Below are positions 32,646-45,721 of a DNA stretch of 64,000 nucleotides, in pieces (the first letter of the stretch is position 1; each line of letters starts with the position of its first letter). The notes under the pieces are model-generated. The model had not been told where the DNA came from. It was given only the letters and a program-made list of their open reading frames with translations, and did not search any database. The stretch spans positions 1,240,001-1,304,000 of the forward strand of contig JAQJVL010000057.1 of assembly GCA_035578905.1 (NCBI GenBank), in the 5' to 3' direction. Origin of the DNA: Stictocephala bisonia (Eukaryota > Arthropoda > Insecta > Hemiptera > Membracidae). Position numbers and translations under genes: made by a program.

Positions 32646-34399
32646 TGAACTTTTACTGGACTGTTTCATAAATAACCAATTCAATCAAAACATAAAAGTA
32701 AAAACAATCAAAATGGGCACCTGTGGAACTGCTATTATTCAGTTTATCGTCAATATAGATTTGAATAGCATTTTAATAAAAAAAAGGCCTAATATGAACG
32801 CTTAGTTAATGTCTTTTTAAACTTTTTTTACGATCAAAGCGATCGATGTCTCTATTTTATCTTGACCGGTCGACATATCGTCTGCTGTTTGTTTGAGAGA
32901 ATAAGTGGTACTGGACTTATCGTGGCACAACGGAATTCTATTTAGTGAGAGTTTTTTTGCCGAGGGTGAAAATGGGTTTACGCAAACTACATTTTTGCAA
33001 TAGTGTGGAATAAGTACAAGCCCGACAGACTTCCCCTTCTACTCCGAGGCAATGGAAACAAATTAAGAAGTGCAGACCCCATGTTAAAAAGTCAACCTCG
33101 CTCAGTGCTAGTTCGATCAGTGTGCTAGTTTTTTCTTTCAAGACGGCGTCTGTGAAAGAGAGCTTGCATAGATTATATATGTCTGCCGCAACCGACTATT
33201 GTCTATTCCCTTCTCTGTCGCACTGCCTTTACTCACTAAATTTGTCTATCTCGCCTTACCTTAACTCAGAACAGAGCACTCTTTCGACGACTTAACAACC
33301 TAAAGAAATAAAACAGATTGACGATTCACCATAAGGTTTGTTCTTCTTATAGAGATTTTATTTATGGTCGGAAACCACTAGCCTGAAATCGCCTAGCAGG
33401 CTGAGCCACAATACCGTCAAGGCTGTAGTGAACTATAATGTTTACTGGAATACTAGTTACTGTATTATGATTAGAATTACCTATTTTACCGATAATATTG
33501 TTTACTATTAATTATGTTGCACTTTCAGAATTATTTCTTAGGCAGCTTATGTTATTTTTATTGAGTTCCAAACTATAGGATCTAGTTACTTTTTCTTTTA
33601 ATGTCCCGTTTGCTTTTAGTTGCATGGAATTCAAGTCCAGTACGTTATGTCTGCCCTGTTAACTGTAGTTTATGTATAGAATAGACCTTGGAAGAATCGG
33701 TTATGATTTTTCATACATACGGGATATCACGATCATTAAGAGCAATGCTCACGTTAACATTGTTGTTACTGTTTACATATGTCGTATGTGTTATGAGTCA
33801 TATACAGGCCAAGCGAATGTAGGTCGCAGGTATACGCTTTGCTGAACCCATTAGAAGGAGAATCACGTTTGCTGGAGATTTTCGCAACCTCTCTCTCTGG
33901 GGCGCTTCGATAACTGTTAGTCCAGTGATACTGGCCAGGCGTACAGGATTCAGGCGAAACTGTTTGTCCTTTCACAAACTGCTACTGGGACTTCATTGCA
34001 AACATTATGTTCGATGTACTGTATATGGTATAAATTTGTGGTACTTAAAGATGAGTAATTTCGTCATATTTCAATCCTCTTCAAAATTAAAAAATCATTT
34101 TATTTATTTCTTGCATGGAGATTAGCGCTTTCCCGGCTATTACCAGGAACGTTTCTCTAAGAGCATTAAAAAGGCAAGTGAAGTATTTTAGAAGGTTAAC
34201 CTTTAAGGTCAGTTCATAAGACATCACTCGTGTCGTTACGAAGATAGTTTCCGAAGTCAGCTCACTAGATATACTGTAGTTCATAGTTGTTAGATAACCC
34301 CGATGAAATTTTAAAATCTGCAGTTATGTTATTTACTTTGTAAATATTATAATGACTTTTAGGAATGCTCATGAGGCATGTTCTATAACCTTACTACGG
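32646..34399. other. Unassigned intergenic DNA
   Basis: About 1.75 kb with no gene or repeat that I recognise. The frames at 32938-33141 (minus), 33766-33975 (minus) and 33925-34125 (plus) are short and lack motifs. Confidence 0.45.
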
Positions 34400-35030
34400 T
34401 GACCTTTGAAGACAGTATATAGGCTACCAAGAACATCTTTTTGAAGTCAGCCCATGAAACCTATCCTATGAAGTAGTCTTAAAACTGTTTAAGTCTCACA
34501 CAAGACGTTTCCATGGGTACTACAAAGATCTTTTTGAAGTAGGCCTAAAACTGCTGAAGTCTCTCATAAAATGTTTCCATGGGTGCTACTAAGATCTTTA
34601 TGAAGTAGGTCCATTAAACCTTTTCTAAGAAGTAGGCCTAAAACTGTTTAAGTCTCACACAAGACGTTTCCATGGGTACTACAAAGATCTTTTTGAAGTA
34701 GGTCTAAAACTGCTGAAGTCTCTCACAAAATGTTTCCATTGGTGCTACTAAGATCTTTATGAAGTAGGTCCGTTAAACCTTTTCTAAGAAGTAGGCCTAA
34801 AACTGTTTAAGTCTCACACAAGACGTTTCCATGGGTAGTACAAAGATCTTTTTGAAGTAGGTCTAAAACTGCTGAAGTATCTCACAAAATGTTTCAATGG
34901 GTGCTACTAAGATCTTTATGAAGTTAGTTCATTAAACCTTTTCTAAGAAGTAGGCCTAAAACTGTTGAAGTTTCACACAAGACGTTTTCATGGGCACCAC
35001 AAAGATCTTTTTAAGTCAGCCCAAAGGCAA
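34400..35030. repeat. Tandem repeat, 159-bp unit of two related halves, about 4 copies
   Basis: AAGTCTCACACAAGACGTTT recurs at 34491, 34650, 34809 and 34968, exactly 159 bp apart. Inside each unit a related half-unit (AAGTCTCTCACAAAATGTTTC, then GTGCTACTAAGATCTTTATG) follows the first (GGTACTACAAAGATCTTTTTG). The unit thus arose by an older internal duplication and then expanded. Confidence 0.9.
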
Positions 35031-36778
35031 TGAAAAATTTACTTTTCTAGAAGACATTTTTAGGTATTTTTAAAAGTAACTATTATTATTATTGTTGTTT
35101 TATTACAAGAAGAAAGTGTATTTTAGAAAGTTGTTTCCTTAATATGTCGTACTCGGACTTAGGCATAGTGAATAAAAAGATGTTATTTTCTGTTGTTTTA
35201 TCTATTTCCACACAGTTATTGCCGATAATAGAACCCTACTGATCCCAAGAGTCTAGATTAACTGAATTAAACCCTATGCAGCCGACCTTATCTTCAATGA
35301 AATGGTAGTGTTGTTCTACCTTGTAAGTTTAGTAACTTACCAAATTGTCAATAATAAATTATTAGGGACAACATAATACGATGCTGTGAAATGTTCACCC
35401 AAAAGATTTTCACGAAATGATTACGGCAATCAATTATACAACCTGATACGAAATAATATCGTAGTATAAATAAATAACAAAGTAATGAATGTAACTGTGT
35501 GGCCGTGGATCGTTACCCTGGCCTCTCGTGCCGTTATGTGTTTCGCTTTATCACATGCAAGCCCCGTTTATAGTGCCATCGGTGTTCAATTCACAGATTC
35601 CTATCAATTAATGAGGTCACCACGCGTACTCGTTCTTTACTCCACAAGTCTCAATGAAAGAAAGGCGTACAGTTTAGTGACTGGGAAATGAGGTTAGTAT
35701 TTTCTGTTAGTCGATTTCCCATTACGAAAGTCTGTTTCCCTTTACTGTAGAGAATCCAGTAAATGAAGTTAACATTTTCTGATACTCTTAATTTTGCAAG
35801 TGAAGATATTTTTTAACACGTTGTTTCTTTTTGTAAGGTAAATTTCCAGTTTCTTTTTACAGGTGTGACTGTTCTTTAATCACAACATCAATTTAGTAAA
35901 ATATTTTCAAAATATCATACTTCCAGATAATATGATTTTTAACCGAGTCTACAGAAGTAGTCGCATAGTGTCTTTATTTCCAGAAGAGTAATGTTAAATT
36001 CACAACAGCATTGTGACTTAAAAACTTATTGGAAAATGTTAAGTTTTACATTGTTTGAAAGAGCCAACCTAGGAGATAAGAGAAAATAGGTAGGTTTCTT
36101 ATGACCGCAGCAAACGCCTCTGAAGTAGTTATAAATAGATTACAACTAACCTTTAAACATATGTAGTACGTAATAATTCCTACGTCATCCTTGAGGATTT
36201 GGGGGAGTTGAGAGAGGGAGTTGACAAGGGGAAACATAACCCTGCCTTCCGCACGGCCTACTGGAGAACTAACTACTCGACACCATTAAGCGCGCACTAT
36301 TGGATGCAAACTCTTGTTTCTTTAGTCTCTGTGAAAGAGCACAAAAGTTACTAGAGAAACCACTTTGAAACATTTTGATTGTTCATTTGTATTTGCATAA
36401 AAACTATAAACTAATGAACTAAAATTTAATATTTCTTATTTCGTCACTCATTAAACAAAAATTTAAAAGGTCAGTTCTCTTGTAAATGTTACTTTCTTTG
36501 ACTATTCGTTAAGTCTCATGATTGTACCGCACGTGACATTGTACTTAGGATATTGTACTAACTCAAGTGACTTGTCTCTATAGCGACGTTTGTACCACAA
36601 TTGAAGCCTGATACATTGACTGACGTCATGAAGTCACTAGATACGCATTTCATGTGAATTGTTGTGGTTACTTTCCAATTCAAAATAGTAGCCATGAAAA
36701 GAGAAACGCCGTACTATGTCCTTCATAGGCTATACCCGCAGCACATTCGTGTGTATTGCGTCTCGTTGGTGCGGTGCG
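35031..36778. other. Unassigned intergenic DNA
   Basis: About 1.75 kb. The frame at 35485-35691 (plus, 68 residues) has no recognised family. Nothing else seen. Confidence 0.45.
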
Positions 36779-36830
36779 CCAATGAACGTTCTGAAGGGAG
36801 TATAAAGTTCATTCAACAACTAGTAAAATA
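36779..36830 (+). promoter_or_regulatory. Possible Pol II promoter-like cluster
   Basis: CCAAT (36779-36783) is followed by GAACGTTCTGAAG (36784-36796), which resembles alternating heat-shock-element blocks GAA/TTC/GAA with one short spacing. TATAAAG follows at 36801-36807. Order and spacing resemble a core promoter. No recognisable gene follows. The 81-residue frame at 36859-37104 is unconvincing, so this is a weak call. Confidence 0.25.
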
Positions 36831-39289
36831 AGAACGAGAGTGGCAACACACTATTCTTTTGACTATAAAATTGATGCCGTGCCATGAATGGCAGTCGATG
36901 TTTTCAGTTCACATAGTTAATGATCTGATGAACGATGACCGACCGGAGTCGTGCACGCGAATGGAGGTTTATTGTAGTAAGATGTTTCCAATTAATTGGT
37001 GGTATCTGCGAAACACTTCTTTGTCACTTCGCGGAATAGCAGTAGTTCCTTCACTGAAATTGGTAACAAATATTACTGCAGCAAATATTTTTCAACAGTT
37101 GTGACTGATACATTGCAAATTTTTATTTTTTAATTCTGTAGTATAATAATTATTGTTTTTATATTTTTTGTGCATTAACAGCCTAACTATATTAATATTT
37201 TATTTCCAAACACGCTGAGATATTTACTTTCTGTTAAAGGTTAAACATTTTTATTGAACTTTGATGCATAATGTTTACCGCTTATTCAGTCAATATAAAG
37301 TACTTAAATCGATATTTGTGTGAAATCCTCATAAGGCCCGGATATTGTAATGAGTCGGAGGTGTACACCTCAACGATAACGCTTCCCTGCAGCGGTCACG
37401 TCGTTCTACCATCATGTTTGGACGTGAGGGGAACTTTACAATAGGTAAACTTTTATTAACTTAACTGATGATTTGTATATACCAGACAGTCCCTCCCGTA
37501 GGTTTTATCACTAATTAAACATCAACGAGCTTTATTAATTAATATAGAAATAACGTTAGGACATGCTAAATATAAGAACTACTGTTTTTGTTTTTAAATG
37601 TTTTTGTCAGTAGAACAGGAAGTAATGTATGATTTATGTTAAGTTACTTATGAATGAACTCTTCGATTAACACGTGGGTGGGTAACCTTCTTGAAGGGAT
37701 GTTATCCAGGTTCTAATATTATGTGAACAAAATCTTACCTTTATACGGTTTTTTTAAAGATTTCTAGTTGTAGTAGACTAATTTGTTTGATTTTTCCCAA
37801 TTTTGAAGAATTTTATATAATGCCGCACCAGTCCGACGTCAGCACCACGGTGTCGTCATCGTTAGTCAAATCACTTGTACGAATGGTGTATAAAAGTAAA
37901 ATGATAAACAACATATTACAACATCTTCTAAAGGCTAAAATAAATATTTAATAAATGTATATAAAGTTCACACGCTACACTAAACTGCACTGTTACTGGC
38001 TGTGATACACGTTGTATAGAAATATTTAGTGAAATGTTACTTTTAAAAACATGACAAAAAGTATATCACACAAATGTATGTTTGTATACGGCCTATGTTA
38101 TTTTAAAAAGTATTATTTGCAATTAATCAAGGTTTGTATTATTTCCGCCATTTTCATTTTCAGAATTATCCCTTACATTCAATAGCGCTATCATCGCTGT
38201 CACTGCCACTGATATCGTCTTGTAGTGGCGATAAAAAAAAATTAAATTCACACTTATTCAAACGTCATTAATTAAAAATAAATAGATATAAAACTAATAG
38301 AATTTTAATGAACACGATGTGCATGAAAACAACTCTCTCCGCTATAATGTGCCTAGCTACTAACAATGTTTTTGAGCAATCATCTATGATTACCGATGTA
38401 GCTCGAGGGCGTACGGAGAAAGGCAAGTGACGCCGGGACCGGGCACGGTCGTAGGGAAAGTTTTTTTCAAAACAAATAGAAGAAAGAAACATGTCTCATC
38501 CAGTAGTGTGCCGGGTGTGTGTCCAACAGTAATATCTCCAGTTCATCATGTTGATGGCAGTCCCTTCCTTTATTCCCCAAAATCCTAAACAATTTTCCCT
38601 TTATTCCTAAGGATAAGTGAAGTAATTATTACTAAAGATTTATAAAGATTGCACGTTAGAATTCACCTATTAAAACTGCCACAAAGGTTTTCGCAGCACT
38701 CATAAGAAAGCGACTTCTAATCTTTTCCTCTCTGTGTTTAAGACCAAATAAAGTTTTTGTAATGAAAAGTTTTGGCTCGGCTTAGTGAAAATATAGTGGT
38801 GGGTTTTAGCTTAGAATTAATGTTCCTGTATGCTTTGGATGAAGTCAATGTGAACAGTCTTAATAACACGTCTTTTAAAATCGCCAAAAGTGTTTATTCA
38901 CGTCACTTCAGTAGCTTTTATAAACTTGTGTGTCCATTTTCTGTTAATCTGCCGCTGTAAAGGGATGTGATGTTAAGTAAAGCCCAGTGATAACGACGTC
39001 CGAGCAATGAGCACGTTTATTCCCGATGGTCACGTCGCCCCACAATCATGTTCGGACGTGCCCGGGCCAGCCAAACCCACGTGTTCAACACACACCACAA
39101 CTGATACAATGGAAATTTGTCCTTACTCGGTTCTTTCTCTAATTATATAAGAATAATTAGTAAGTTTACATAAATTTACTGATATTGTTTTATTCGTATT
39201 TATTATTGCTAAAGTGTTGTCTGAATTTAAATATTATACAACATTTAAAAAATAAAAATATTTTCTCAAAGTGGTTTTTAGTTGGTAGA
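36831..39289. other. Intergenic DNA with a short repeated palindromic motif
   Basis: At 37394-37426 and 39028-39060 a 33-bp motif recurs: GGTCACGTC, variable bases, CATCATGTTTGGACGTG or AATCATGTTCGGACGTG. CACGTC and GACGTG make it an imperfect palindrome. Otherwise no gene or repeat. Confidence 0.5.
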
Positions 39290-39540
39290 ACGTATCAGGT
39301 TAAATAACAAGTCGTAGAACATTACAAAACACAATTTAATACAATAGCAGTGCAGGGAGGTACAAGTTATGTTATGGTGATCGACTGGTGAACAGCATTT
39401 ATCATCTTCAGACCTGACAAGAAGGACTCAGAAGGAGTCACAAAGCAACGTCCCTCTCTGGTCTGAGGATTATGTACAGAAATTGATCAGTATAATATTT
39501 GCACTATATTGTATTGATTTGTGTTTTCGCCGTTTTATAT
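39290..39540. repeat. Family H head-to-head pair
   Basis: On the minus strand, GGTCTGAAGATGATAAATGC then TGTTCACCAGTCGATCACCA lead into an AT-rich tail going left. On the plus strand from about 39458, GGTCTGAGGATTATGTACAG and AAATTGATCAGTATAATATT lead into a tail going right. The two CTGARGA motifs point away from a 45-bp centre containing AGGACTCAGAAGGAGTC. Both cores are degenerate. Confidence 0.6.
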
Positions 39541-42375
39541 TTGTTTGTAATTTCTACCAACATATAGTTTATAAAATAATTTAACAAATTATGCTACCGT
39601 TGTATTTTTGGGATGAGAACTGACCTCCCTTAGTGAAGCTAACTGGTTCACTTATGTGACGCTAACTGGTTCCTTTTGGAGATGATAACCGGTTTACCTT
39701 TAGAGATTTCCATTTGTAGACCACACAGATGCGTTCTCGTTATTATACTTTTTTTTATTTGGTACACTCACTCCAAACCCCTAAAAGTTTGATGGACATC
39801 AAAATGTATTTTTGTAGTATGGTGTTTTTTAGATGATCACTTTTAATATTTGTTTTAATGAATTAAACAATTGCTAGCACAAAAATAAAATGGAAGCCTC
39901 GAGATTACCTCTTGATCCCATCAATTTTTTTCATGATTGGGATCGATTAGAGAACATCTTGCACACAAAGAGATTCCATATTATCAAATTAGGAACCCCT
40001 TCGTTTATATTTTGCCTCCGTTCTTCTGAGTTGACCTTCGTAAGTACAATTCCGTTGTAGAAGGCAAGTTGGGACCTTGTAATCATTATTCGCATTAGAG
40101 ATAGGGCCTGTTCCGGATTATACGGACAATGTCCTTTCCAGCCGTATCCAGTCCACTTACTAATCACCGATGTTGGCTCCACGCTCACTCTGTAATTATC
40201 TCATTGAAACATCTGGAAACTTCACTTGGCCAAATTGAACCCTAACGAACATTGCGGGTTAATCGAGTGGTGGCCATCAAAGTGTATGGATGTCAAAGTC
40301 CTACTGATGCAATCGTAAATAAATTATTTACTGTGGACAGTATTCTTGAAAATAATATGTTTTTGTGGCAAATTAATTGATTTTTGTGTCTCTTAGGACT
40401 TGATGTTTTTAAAAAACATTATTCGAGTTTTGTAAACATACTACAGAAATGAATTAATGTAGAATGAATTGTATAACATATGGTAAGAAAAATTAAAATC
40501 AGTTTTACTCTATGAAAGATGTGATAAAGTTGAAGATTTCCTTGCAACATAAAACTAGTTATAAAACTATTAAATTTTGTATACATAGTCATATTTATGT
40601 TTACTGTTTTGAAGTTTATATTATATATAAAATATATCCTATGTCTTGTTATCGTTACCAATTTAAATTTTGTTTCAGGAAAATAAATTATTATGTTATT
40701 TGTATCATACAGAAATGAACCCAATATTTACAAACACCTTCTTATTTTGACTAAAAAAAGAACACTCTCACGTAAATAGTAAAACAATGAAACAAATTGC
40801 CTGTATTATTATTACCACATTTTACATATAATATGGTTATTGATTTTGGTTAGTCACAATTACCATCAACAGACCAAAGGAATTTCTGGTTTTATTTATT
40901 TGTAATTTATACAACAAGTCATTTGCTTATTCATAAATTAAATTTACAAGTACTTAAAATTTTAAATAAAAATCTAGAGGTCTTTAGAAGGACTTCTGGT
41001 CTGTAGTTTAGAGAGATATCTGGTTCCGTACTTTCGTAAAACCTCTACTTCCATATTTTTCAAGGCCTCTGGATCCATACTTCTGTAGGGCCTCTGGTCC
41101 TTTCGTTTTAATCTCACTTTTAGTTTCATAAACCAACTTGATTAAGACCAATATAAGTAATACTTTTTTATGTGTGTCCAGAGCACCTACTGATCTGTTT
41201 TTTATGTTTTCCTTTATCACAAACGATTGTTGAACATACTTAAATCGTTCAGGCTCCTTTTTGAACTGATAGCCAACATCCTTGGAATTTGTTAATTGAC
41301 ATGTTCGCGACGCATTCATCTTGTGTTATCCGTGAGATGTTCTGGGCGAGTTACTAACCATACTAAAGAGCGCGATCTTATCGTACCTAATTAAACTTGT
41401 AATATAACTGTAATACAGATGGAAAGTTCTACGATACGATTCATTCCCACTCAGTTATTTCAATTATGTCCGGCATTGAGTTTTATTGTCTATAGAACAT
41501 AATCGTTATCCAGGATAGTGTTCGTTAGTGTGTTAAATAGCGTCATAAAAAATTATGACCAACATTAACAAGTTCAATTACAGCTACTAACTATTTTGTG
41601 CCTATCAACATACTAAAAGCAATACTAATTAATATACGGCGTGTTCATTTATTCATGACACAATACGCTCAATTATATTTTGAATAATTCACAAACTTTC
41701 CATGTAAATGTAATTATAAATTACACATTGAGGGACAAACGTGATTGGGTTATGTATGCTGGAAAAATATTTTACTATTGATGATTACATTATATTGTAC
41801 AGTAATTAGGTATATTTTATTTTTTTTTAATTTTCAACATTAAAAATTCGCCCATTTTTTTAGTTTACATCTATCGTGATTTCAGATACATATGGAACTT
41901 CTACAGTCGTTCTATTATTTCTTTCACAATGTTTGACTTCTTTAATTTTCTTTGGTATAAAAATAAACAGTTTTTTCTATCTAATTACAATCTAGTATAG
42001 TAATTAAAACCTATAAAAATTTGGATTTTTCCAGATAACTTTGAGCTTATAAAGTATTCAACTTATAATTTTCTTCTTACCGTTTTTCGTTTTATCAATC
42101 CAATATTTTAGAAATCAGCAGACATTTTTTGTACTAGAAAGATTATTTTATTTGCCCTTCCATAGGTACACAAAATACATTTGAGGTTAGGCTGCAAAGA
42201 TTTTTTATTTTTATCTATTTTCTAAAGAAACAATGAAAAATTTAGATAAGTTTTCAAAGTTAATTTTCTATTTATTTTTTACACTTTTCTTCTACAACGT
42301 TTCTGTCGTTGATGCATTCAAATTTTGTATTTTATAGATAGTATTTGTACTCATTATATGTCTCACAAAATACAT
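39541..42375. other. Unassigned AT-rich intergenic DNA
   Basis: About 2.8 kb. Frames at 39931-40188 and 41008-41319 (minus) have no recognised domain. Near 41030-41100 there is a weak local repeat (CTCTGGATCCATACTTCTGT and similar phrases). Confidence 0.45.
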
Positions 42376-42660
42376 TCCGTAGCGTAGCAGCTGTTGAAAC
42401 CCAAGGTTCTCAGTTCGATCCCAATCAGCCACAGCAAATGTTATATTGTTATATGGATCAGCTAATAACCACATTATTATATTGTGTTATAACCACGGGT
42501 TGTTCATTTGTCATCGAGCTATTAGTTGATGACACCTTTTAAGGTATAGTCGGCCTTAGTTTGTAACAATAACTACACTCGCTTATTTACACTCATTCGA
42601 AATCCATATTCGCCCATATCTTGAAGATCGGGCACCCATATCTAAAAATAAATTAATAAA
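42376..42660 (+). mobile_element. SINE family S, full-length but diverged copy
   Basis: The head CCGTAGCGTAGCAGCTGTTG matches the A-box region TAGCGCAGTTGG of the copy at 61215-61500. GGTTCTCAGTTCGATCCCAA (about 42405-42424) contains a good B box, GTTCGATCCC. A body of about 90 bp follows, then the conserved 3' domain from TTTGTCATCGAGCTATTAGT through AAATCCATATTCGCCCATAT to an A-rich tail. Diverged by scattered changes, so older than the 61-kb copy. Confidence 0.85.
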
Positions 42661-44927
42661 ACATAACATTAACACAAACCAATGTTTCAAAATGCCATTG
42701 ATCAAGGAGGATAAATATAAATTTAGAGTAATTTGGAAACAAAATGAATATGAAGTGGTTTTATGTGCGGTGGTGTGAGGTGAATCAAGGGTCCAGCTAT
42801 CATCATCAACCGTCAACGTGTAGAGACGCTGTGAAAACCCTGCCTTGTGTATTTGACAGACAATAACATGTTGATGATGGCAATCGCCTATTTTGGGCAA
42901 TTAGATTGTGTTTAAATAGATCAGAAGAAAACATTTAGAAATAAGAATACAAAGAGCTGACTTTAGAAACTTGTCATATGTAGCCTCGAATGAATTTTAA
43001 TATATCTTTCTTTAACGAATATTAGACCCAAATATTGCGAAACTATGAAAATGGAATCTTTTGGGTCTGTTTTTATAACTAAGAGGACTGATAAGTGGCT
43101 CAGTCCAGATTCTTAGCTCTTCCCATGTGGAGGTTGTCTGTGCAATGAAATTAAAAGAGCAACGGAGTTTAATGAATTCAAAAATTCACTGAGGTGGTTT
43201 CTTTAAGAGTGACCGTTTTACTCGATCGGTGAGTTAATTAATTAATGGCCTAGAGTTTTATTGTATAGTTTTGTTAATTGATATAATTGACTTATAGCTT
43301 TAACAAAGATATAATATGTTTACTGTTTGTTCAGTAGTGCTTTATACCTATATAACTTGACATATGTGATACAATTTGTAAAATTGTCTCCTACACTAAA
43401 AGATTTTGATTTGATTGATCTTTGTATGTATATATTTTGTTTTCCCTTGTGCTTGTTACTTATACATTGTATGTATATACGATAAATAAATAATGATTTG
43501 ATTTGTTTTCTGTACAAGTGTTCTACGACTATTTCAGAAATTTTCTAGGCTATTTACATTTTCTACAGTTCTACAGTAAACCATTTAATAGAACAGTTCA
43601 TGTGCTTGAAATACTAACAAAGGTACAAGGTACAGAATAAATTCTATAAAATCATATATCTGCTATTGGTAGGGGATCTACGTTGTGCTCATAAAAAGTT
43701 ATTCAACTACATTCAAACTACATTGGTTAGAATTATTAAAAAATACACAACACTAAATAGTACATATCAGACAACATGTAAAAGTAATAAATCACATTAA
43801 GCATATAAAAAAGGTTCTTATTTCGAAAACAAGATATTCTGTAAAAATGAGGTTATGAAATATGAAAAGAGGTTTTCAAGTATAAAAGGTCTAAGCATGC
43901 GCTGTAATAAATGTCACCGGGATATCATAAGATCGAAAGGTGTCAATGACCGAAATGTACGTACACTGCAATAAACGGACTCTTTTTTAAAAACACAACC
44001 TCTCAATAAAATTTACCGAATGTAAGTGAATTATCTCTTTGCAAGCTTTTAGCTCTGAATATTGATTTTATAGCCAACACGATCGGCGAATTCGATGATT
44101 TTGATTACGCAGAGGAGAGTAAAGTGATGTTTACTTGAGGGATAGAGGCATGCATAGTGCATGAGTCTGGACTCCCGTAGCCCATGTACCTTCTGCCGTA
44201 GGGCTTGTCTGGAGAGATTAATTAAAAGTGTAACTTATGCAAACATTTATTTAGATTTCCAGTTTTGTTTTTAATGAGCAAAGAAAAATATGTTTTACAT
44301 TTGCTCTTTGATAAAGTTGTTACACTTAAGAGGTTTAACTGTTTATTTAGTCCATATTTGGCATCATTTAAAGTTTAAATAATTATAAAAATCATATTAC
44401 ATTTTGTTAAACATTAAATGGTTTTTTTTTTAAACTAACTAAGGATCAAGAAATGTATCCACATAAGGGAAGTAATAAGTGGATCTCGTTTGACTCCTCA
44501 AATTCTCATCATTTCATTTCATTTAGGGGCATATAATGTTTTGAATCTTAAGAATTTTTATATAATATTTCACGTGAAAAGAAAAAAAACACTGTATTCT
44601 CGTATTGATAGTCTTAATACTTCAACTTCTGCTTGTTTTTAGATTTTACAAAATAAATTGTTGTTTTTATAGCCAACAACAATGTGGGTTCCGTGTATTT
44701 TAGGTAAATTAAATATTGTGTATGTAGTTAGAAAGTAAAAATAAGAATAGTTTACTCATGTGTTATATCCTTCACGGGCAATATAATATTGTTCTAAATA
44801 TCAGCCTGACTCTTGTATATAAAGTAAGTGAACGCATTTTAATGTTCGATTGTATATTTATAGATTTCTCCTGTTGAGACTGTTTGGGAGAACGAGCAAA
44901 CAATAACATCACAATTCTAAAAATTAT
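42661..44927. other. Unassigned AT-rich intergenic DNA
   Basis: No gene or repeat recognised in about 2.3 kb. The 105-residue frame at 42583-42900 (minus) begins outside the SINE and runs into its 3' end. It has no family resemblance. Confidence 0.45.
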
Positions 44928-45721
44928 TTGAGTGTCACCAGAGGCTGTCGGCCATGTTGGTTTTTAATCCCATAAGAAGTATATTATTTGGGAATCCATA
45001 CTTTTTCGTTATTTATTGACAAAAAGTTGTGTATGAGGTGTCATTTTAAACGTTTTCATATTGTTACGAAGGGGCCCAATTCCCTTCGTATTATATGATT
45101 TTATGCTGAGTACTGCTGAGGCAAGTAGAGGGGGAAGACCGGGAGTTGATGTGGAGGTAGAGAGACGGAGAGCGGTTAGCCGAGCGACCCGTGTGCATCG
45201 ACGGGCCCAGGAGGAGGAGAGGCGATGGACATCCCGACACCCTCAGACACGGCTAACTAGCAGGGTAGACGTTGTCTGTTTTATGTCCGCGTAGGGCAGT
45301 TGTTGTAGAAGCTGTATTTGGTAGGGTCAAGGGAGTAGTGGTACCGCCCAAAAAGGAATTAAAGGTAAGATAAATATTTTTGTTTGGTTCTTATTTTATT
45401 ACTCCCCTAAGCGATCCCCTTTACCGGAGGGGCACGTGACAATATTGCGCATTAGGATTGCTTTTTATATTGTGAATCACGCCTAGTTTTGAAAAATAGG
45501 TGAAAATAAAAACTTCAAACTAAGTATTTTTTTTATAAAACTAATTAGGAATTTGCAAAGCAATTCCAACGCGCAAATTCATTCTTGTTCTAATGCAGTT
45601 TGTTTGGGAAAATACCGTTTAAAAATAACTTGTTCAGTTGGGATCGTATGTCCGGTTCGAAAATAATATTGTTCTTATGGGATGAAAACCAACATGGCCG
45701 ACTGCCTCTGTAAACACTTAA
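44928..45721. mobile_element. MITE with TTAA ends, copy 2, interrupted by a solo LTR
   Basis: The left end TTGAGTGTCACCAGAGGCTG and GTCGGCCATGTTGG match the terminal repeat of copy 1. The right end is GGCCGACTGCCTCTGTAAAC plus ACTTAA. The outer tetramers are TTGA and TTAA. Without the 380-bp solo LTR and one ATAT it would be about 410 bp and would align with copy 1 throughout, including GGAATTTGCAAAGCAATTCC near 45548. Confidence 0.8.
45062..45441 (+). mobile_element. Solo LTR, 380 bp, with ATAT target duplication
   Basis: It starts TGTTACGAAGGGGCCC and ends GGGGCACGTGACA. ATAT stands on both sides (45058-45061 and 45442-45445). Copy 1 of the MITE reads CGTTATCGTATTGCGTATTG across the same point, an empty site. 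TG...CA ends with a 4-bp duplication fit a Ty3/Gypsy-type LTR left by LTR-LTR recombination. It is clearly GC-richer than its host. The start holds a short palindrome, CGAAGGG...CCCTTCG. It is unrelated in sequence to the LTRs at 7520 and 14263. The frame at 45061-45294 is not a gene. Confidence 0.85.

Noticed and set aside
42405..42424. Intact tRNA gene from the good B box
   Set aside because: No cloverleaf can be formed with the upstream sequence, and the segment continues into the SINE body.
45061..45294. 77-residue coding frame
   Set aside because: It starts at the first bases of a solo LTR and has no recognised motif.
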